A DNA stretch of 7,172 nt from Tannerella sp. (GTDB lineage Bacteria; Bacteroidota; Bacteroidia; Bacteroidales; Tannerellaceae). The notes below the pieces were generated by a model that was not told the DNA's origin, searched no databases, and saw nothing but the letters and a program-made list of their open reading frames with translations. Shown here piece by piece: positions 6,468-7,172 of the stretch (within the stretch, counting starts at the first letter, position 1; the number at the start of each line of letters is the position of its first letter). The position numbers and the translations under genes were made by a program. The DNA lies in assembly GCA_031262895.1 (NCBI GenBank), contig JAISGW010000111.1, positions 1 through 7,172 of the forward strand, in the 5' to 3' direction.

Positions 6468-7172
6468 AAGGAAACACACTGCGGAAATTAGTGCCGGTCA
6501 TGCTGGCCTTCTTCACGATGGGATTCGTCGACCTGGTCGGCATCGCCACCAATTACGCCAAGGCCGACTTTCATCTGTCGGACACGCTGGCCAACCTCTT
6601 CCCCTCGATGGTATTCTTCTGGTTCCTCATCTTCTCGGTGCCCACCGGCTTGCTGATGAACCGCATCGGACAAAGAAAGACCGTCCTGCTCAGCCTCGTC
6701 GTGACGGCCTTGTCTCTGGTAATACCCTTGCTGCACTATTCTTTTGTGGCCATGCTCGTCTCCTTCTCCCTTCTGGGCATAGGAAACACGCTGATACAGG
6801 TCTCGCTCAACCCGCTCCTGTCAAATATCATCAGCAACGACCGCCTGGCCAGCACGATGACCTTCGGCCAGTTTGTCAAGGCCATCGCCTCGTTCATCGC
6901 TCCGCTCATCGCGGCTTGGGCAGCGGCCTCGCTGGGCGACTGGAAATACCTCTTCCCCATCTTCATGATCATTGCCGTGGTGGCCATCCTCGCCCTCGGC
7001 CTGACACAAATCAAAGAATCAGAAGTGGAGGGTGGGACAAGCTTCGCGCAATGCTTCGGCCTCCTCTCCGACAATATCGTCCTACTGTCGTTCATCGGCA
7101 TCATCTGCGCCGTGGGCATAGACGTAGGGACCAACGTCACCGCCCCGAAAATCCTGATGGAACGCCTCGGCG
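6464..7172 (+). CDS. MFS sugar transporter (fructose/hexose permease), 3'-partial
   Basis: Inner-membrane major facilitator superfamily permease, open at the right edge; 236 complete codons are visible, about half to 60% of a typical 390-430 aa protein. The translation starts MKGNTLRKLVPVML and shows about seven hydrophobic segments: near 8-30, 43-65, 73-92, 95-118, 133-156, 161-181 and 203-225. A motif-A-like loop (G62, N66-R67, G69, R71-K72) lies between helices 2 and 3, as in MFS proteins. Asp23 is a buried charge in helix 1 and a candidate proton-coupling residue. The sequence style and its place beside a fructokinase recall the glucose/galactose-type (FHS) transporters of Bacteroides fructan loci, so import of free fructose is inferred. 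Its ATG overlaps the kinase stop codon (ATGA), implying translational coupling. The opposite strand also has open frames here, but they read as anti-sense of this membrane protein. Confidence 0.9.
   Translation, partial: MKGNTLRKLVPVMLAFFTMGFVDLVGIATNYAKADFHLSDTLANLFPSMVFFWFLIFSVPTGLLMNRIGQRKTVLLSLVVTALSLVIPLLHYSFVAMLVSFSLLGIGNTLIQVSLNPLLSNIISNDRLASTMTFGQFVKAIASFIAPLIAAWAAASLGDWKYLFPIFMIIAVVAILALGLTQIKESEVEGGTSFAQCFGLLSDNIVLLSFIGIICAVGIDVGTNVTAPKILMERLG

Noticed and set aside
5697..6479. Minus-strand open frame (260 codons) opposite the fructokinase
   Set aside because: It is antisense to all the PfkB motifs, has no recognisable domain, and its composition fits a shadow of the + strand gene.
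6736..7140. Minus-strand open frame (134 codons) at the right end
   Set aside because: The + strand frame from 6464 is open to the window end and reads as a convincing multi-helix transporter starting at an ATGA overlap, so this is its antisense shadow.
1..7172. tRNA, rRNA, riboswitch, CRISPR, insertion sequence or terminator
   Set aside because: No non-coding interval exceeds 9 nt, and I saw no direct-repeat arrays, terminal inverted repeats or structured RNA signatures inside the coding regions.

Overview
The window is wall-to-wall coding on the + strand. It carries part of a fructan-utilisation operon, almost certainly from a Bacteroidota gut-type bacterium (order Bacteroidales is the best guess). 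Three things point there: several secreted GH32 enzymes in tandem with a fructokinase and an MFS sugar permease, the Bacteroides-style N-terminal modules on the GH32 proteins, and the lack of strong Shine-Dalgarno sites. Two 60-base lines counted by hand are about 57-58% GC. That is higher than the classic Bacteroides species, so a higher-GC member of the order is likely. I cannot name a genus.

Layout: (1) 1-1947, the 3' part of a GH32 protein with a LamG-like N-terminal region; it is open at the left edge and has a non-canonical catalytic motif (Glu in place of the usual nucleophile Asp). (2) 1949-3904, a secreted GH32 protein whose catalytic beta-propeller is interrupted by an extra domain of roughly 145 residues. 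(3) 3914-5587, a secreted canonical GH32 exo-type fructanase with a Bacteroides-type N-terminal domain. (4) 5589-6467, a PfkB-family fructokinase. (5) 6464-7172, the first 236 codons of an MFS sugar transporter that runs off the right edge. The gaps are 1 nt, 9 nt, 1 nt and a 4-nt ATGA overlap, so the five genes are very probably co-transcribed and partly translationally coupled. No non-coding stretch exceeds 9 nt, so no promoter, terminator, RNA gene, mobile element or CRISPR can sit between genes here.

Inferred pathway: the GH32 enzymes cut beta-fructan (levan or inulin) and fructo-oligosaccharides to fructose outside the cytoplasm. The permease imports the free hexose and the kinase phosphorylates it to fructose-6-phosphate. 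The SusC/SusD pair and the sensor-regulator normally found in such loci are not in this window and may lie outside it. The system is a variant of a known one. The parts most worth a second look are the altered active-site motifs of the first two GH32 proteins and the domain inserted in the second.
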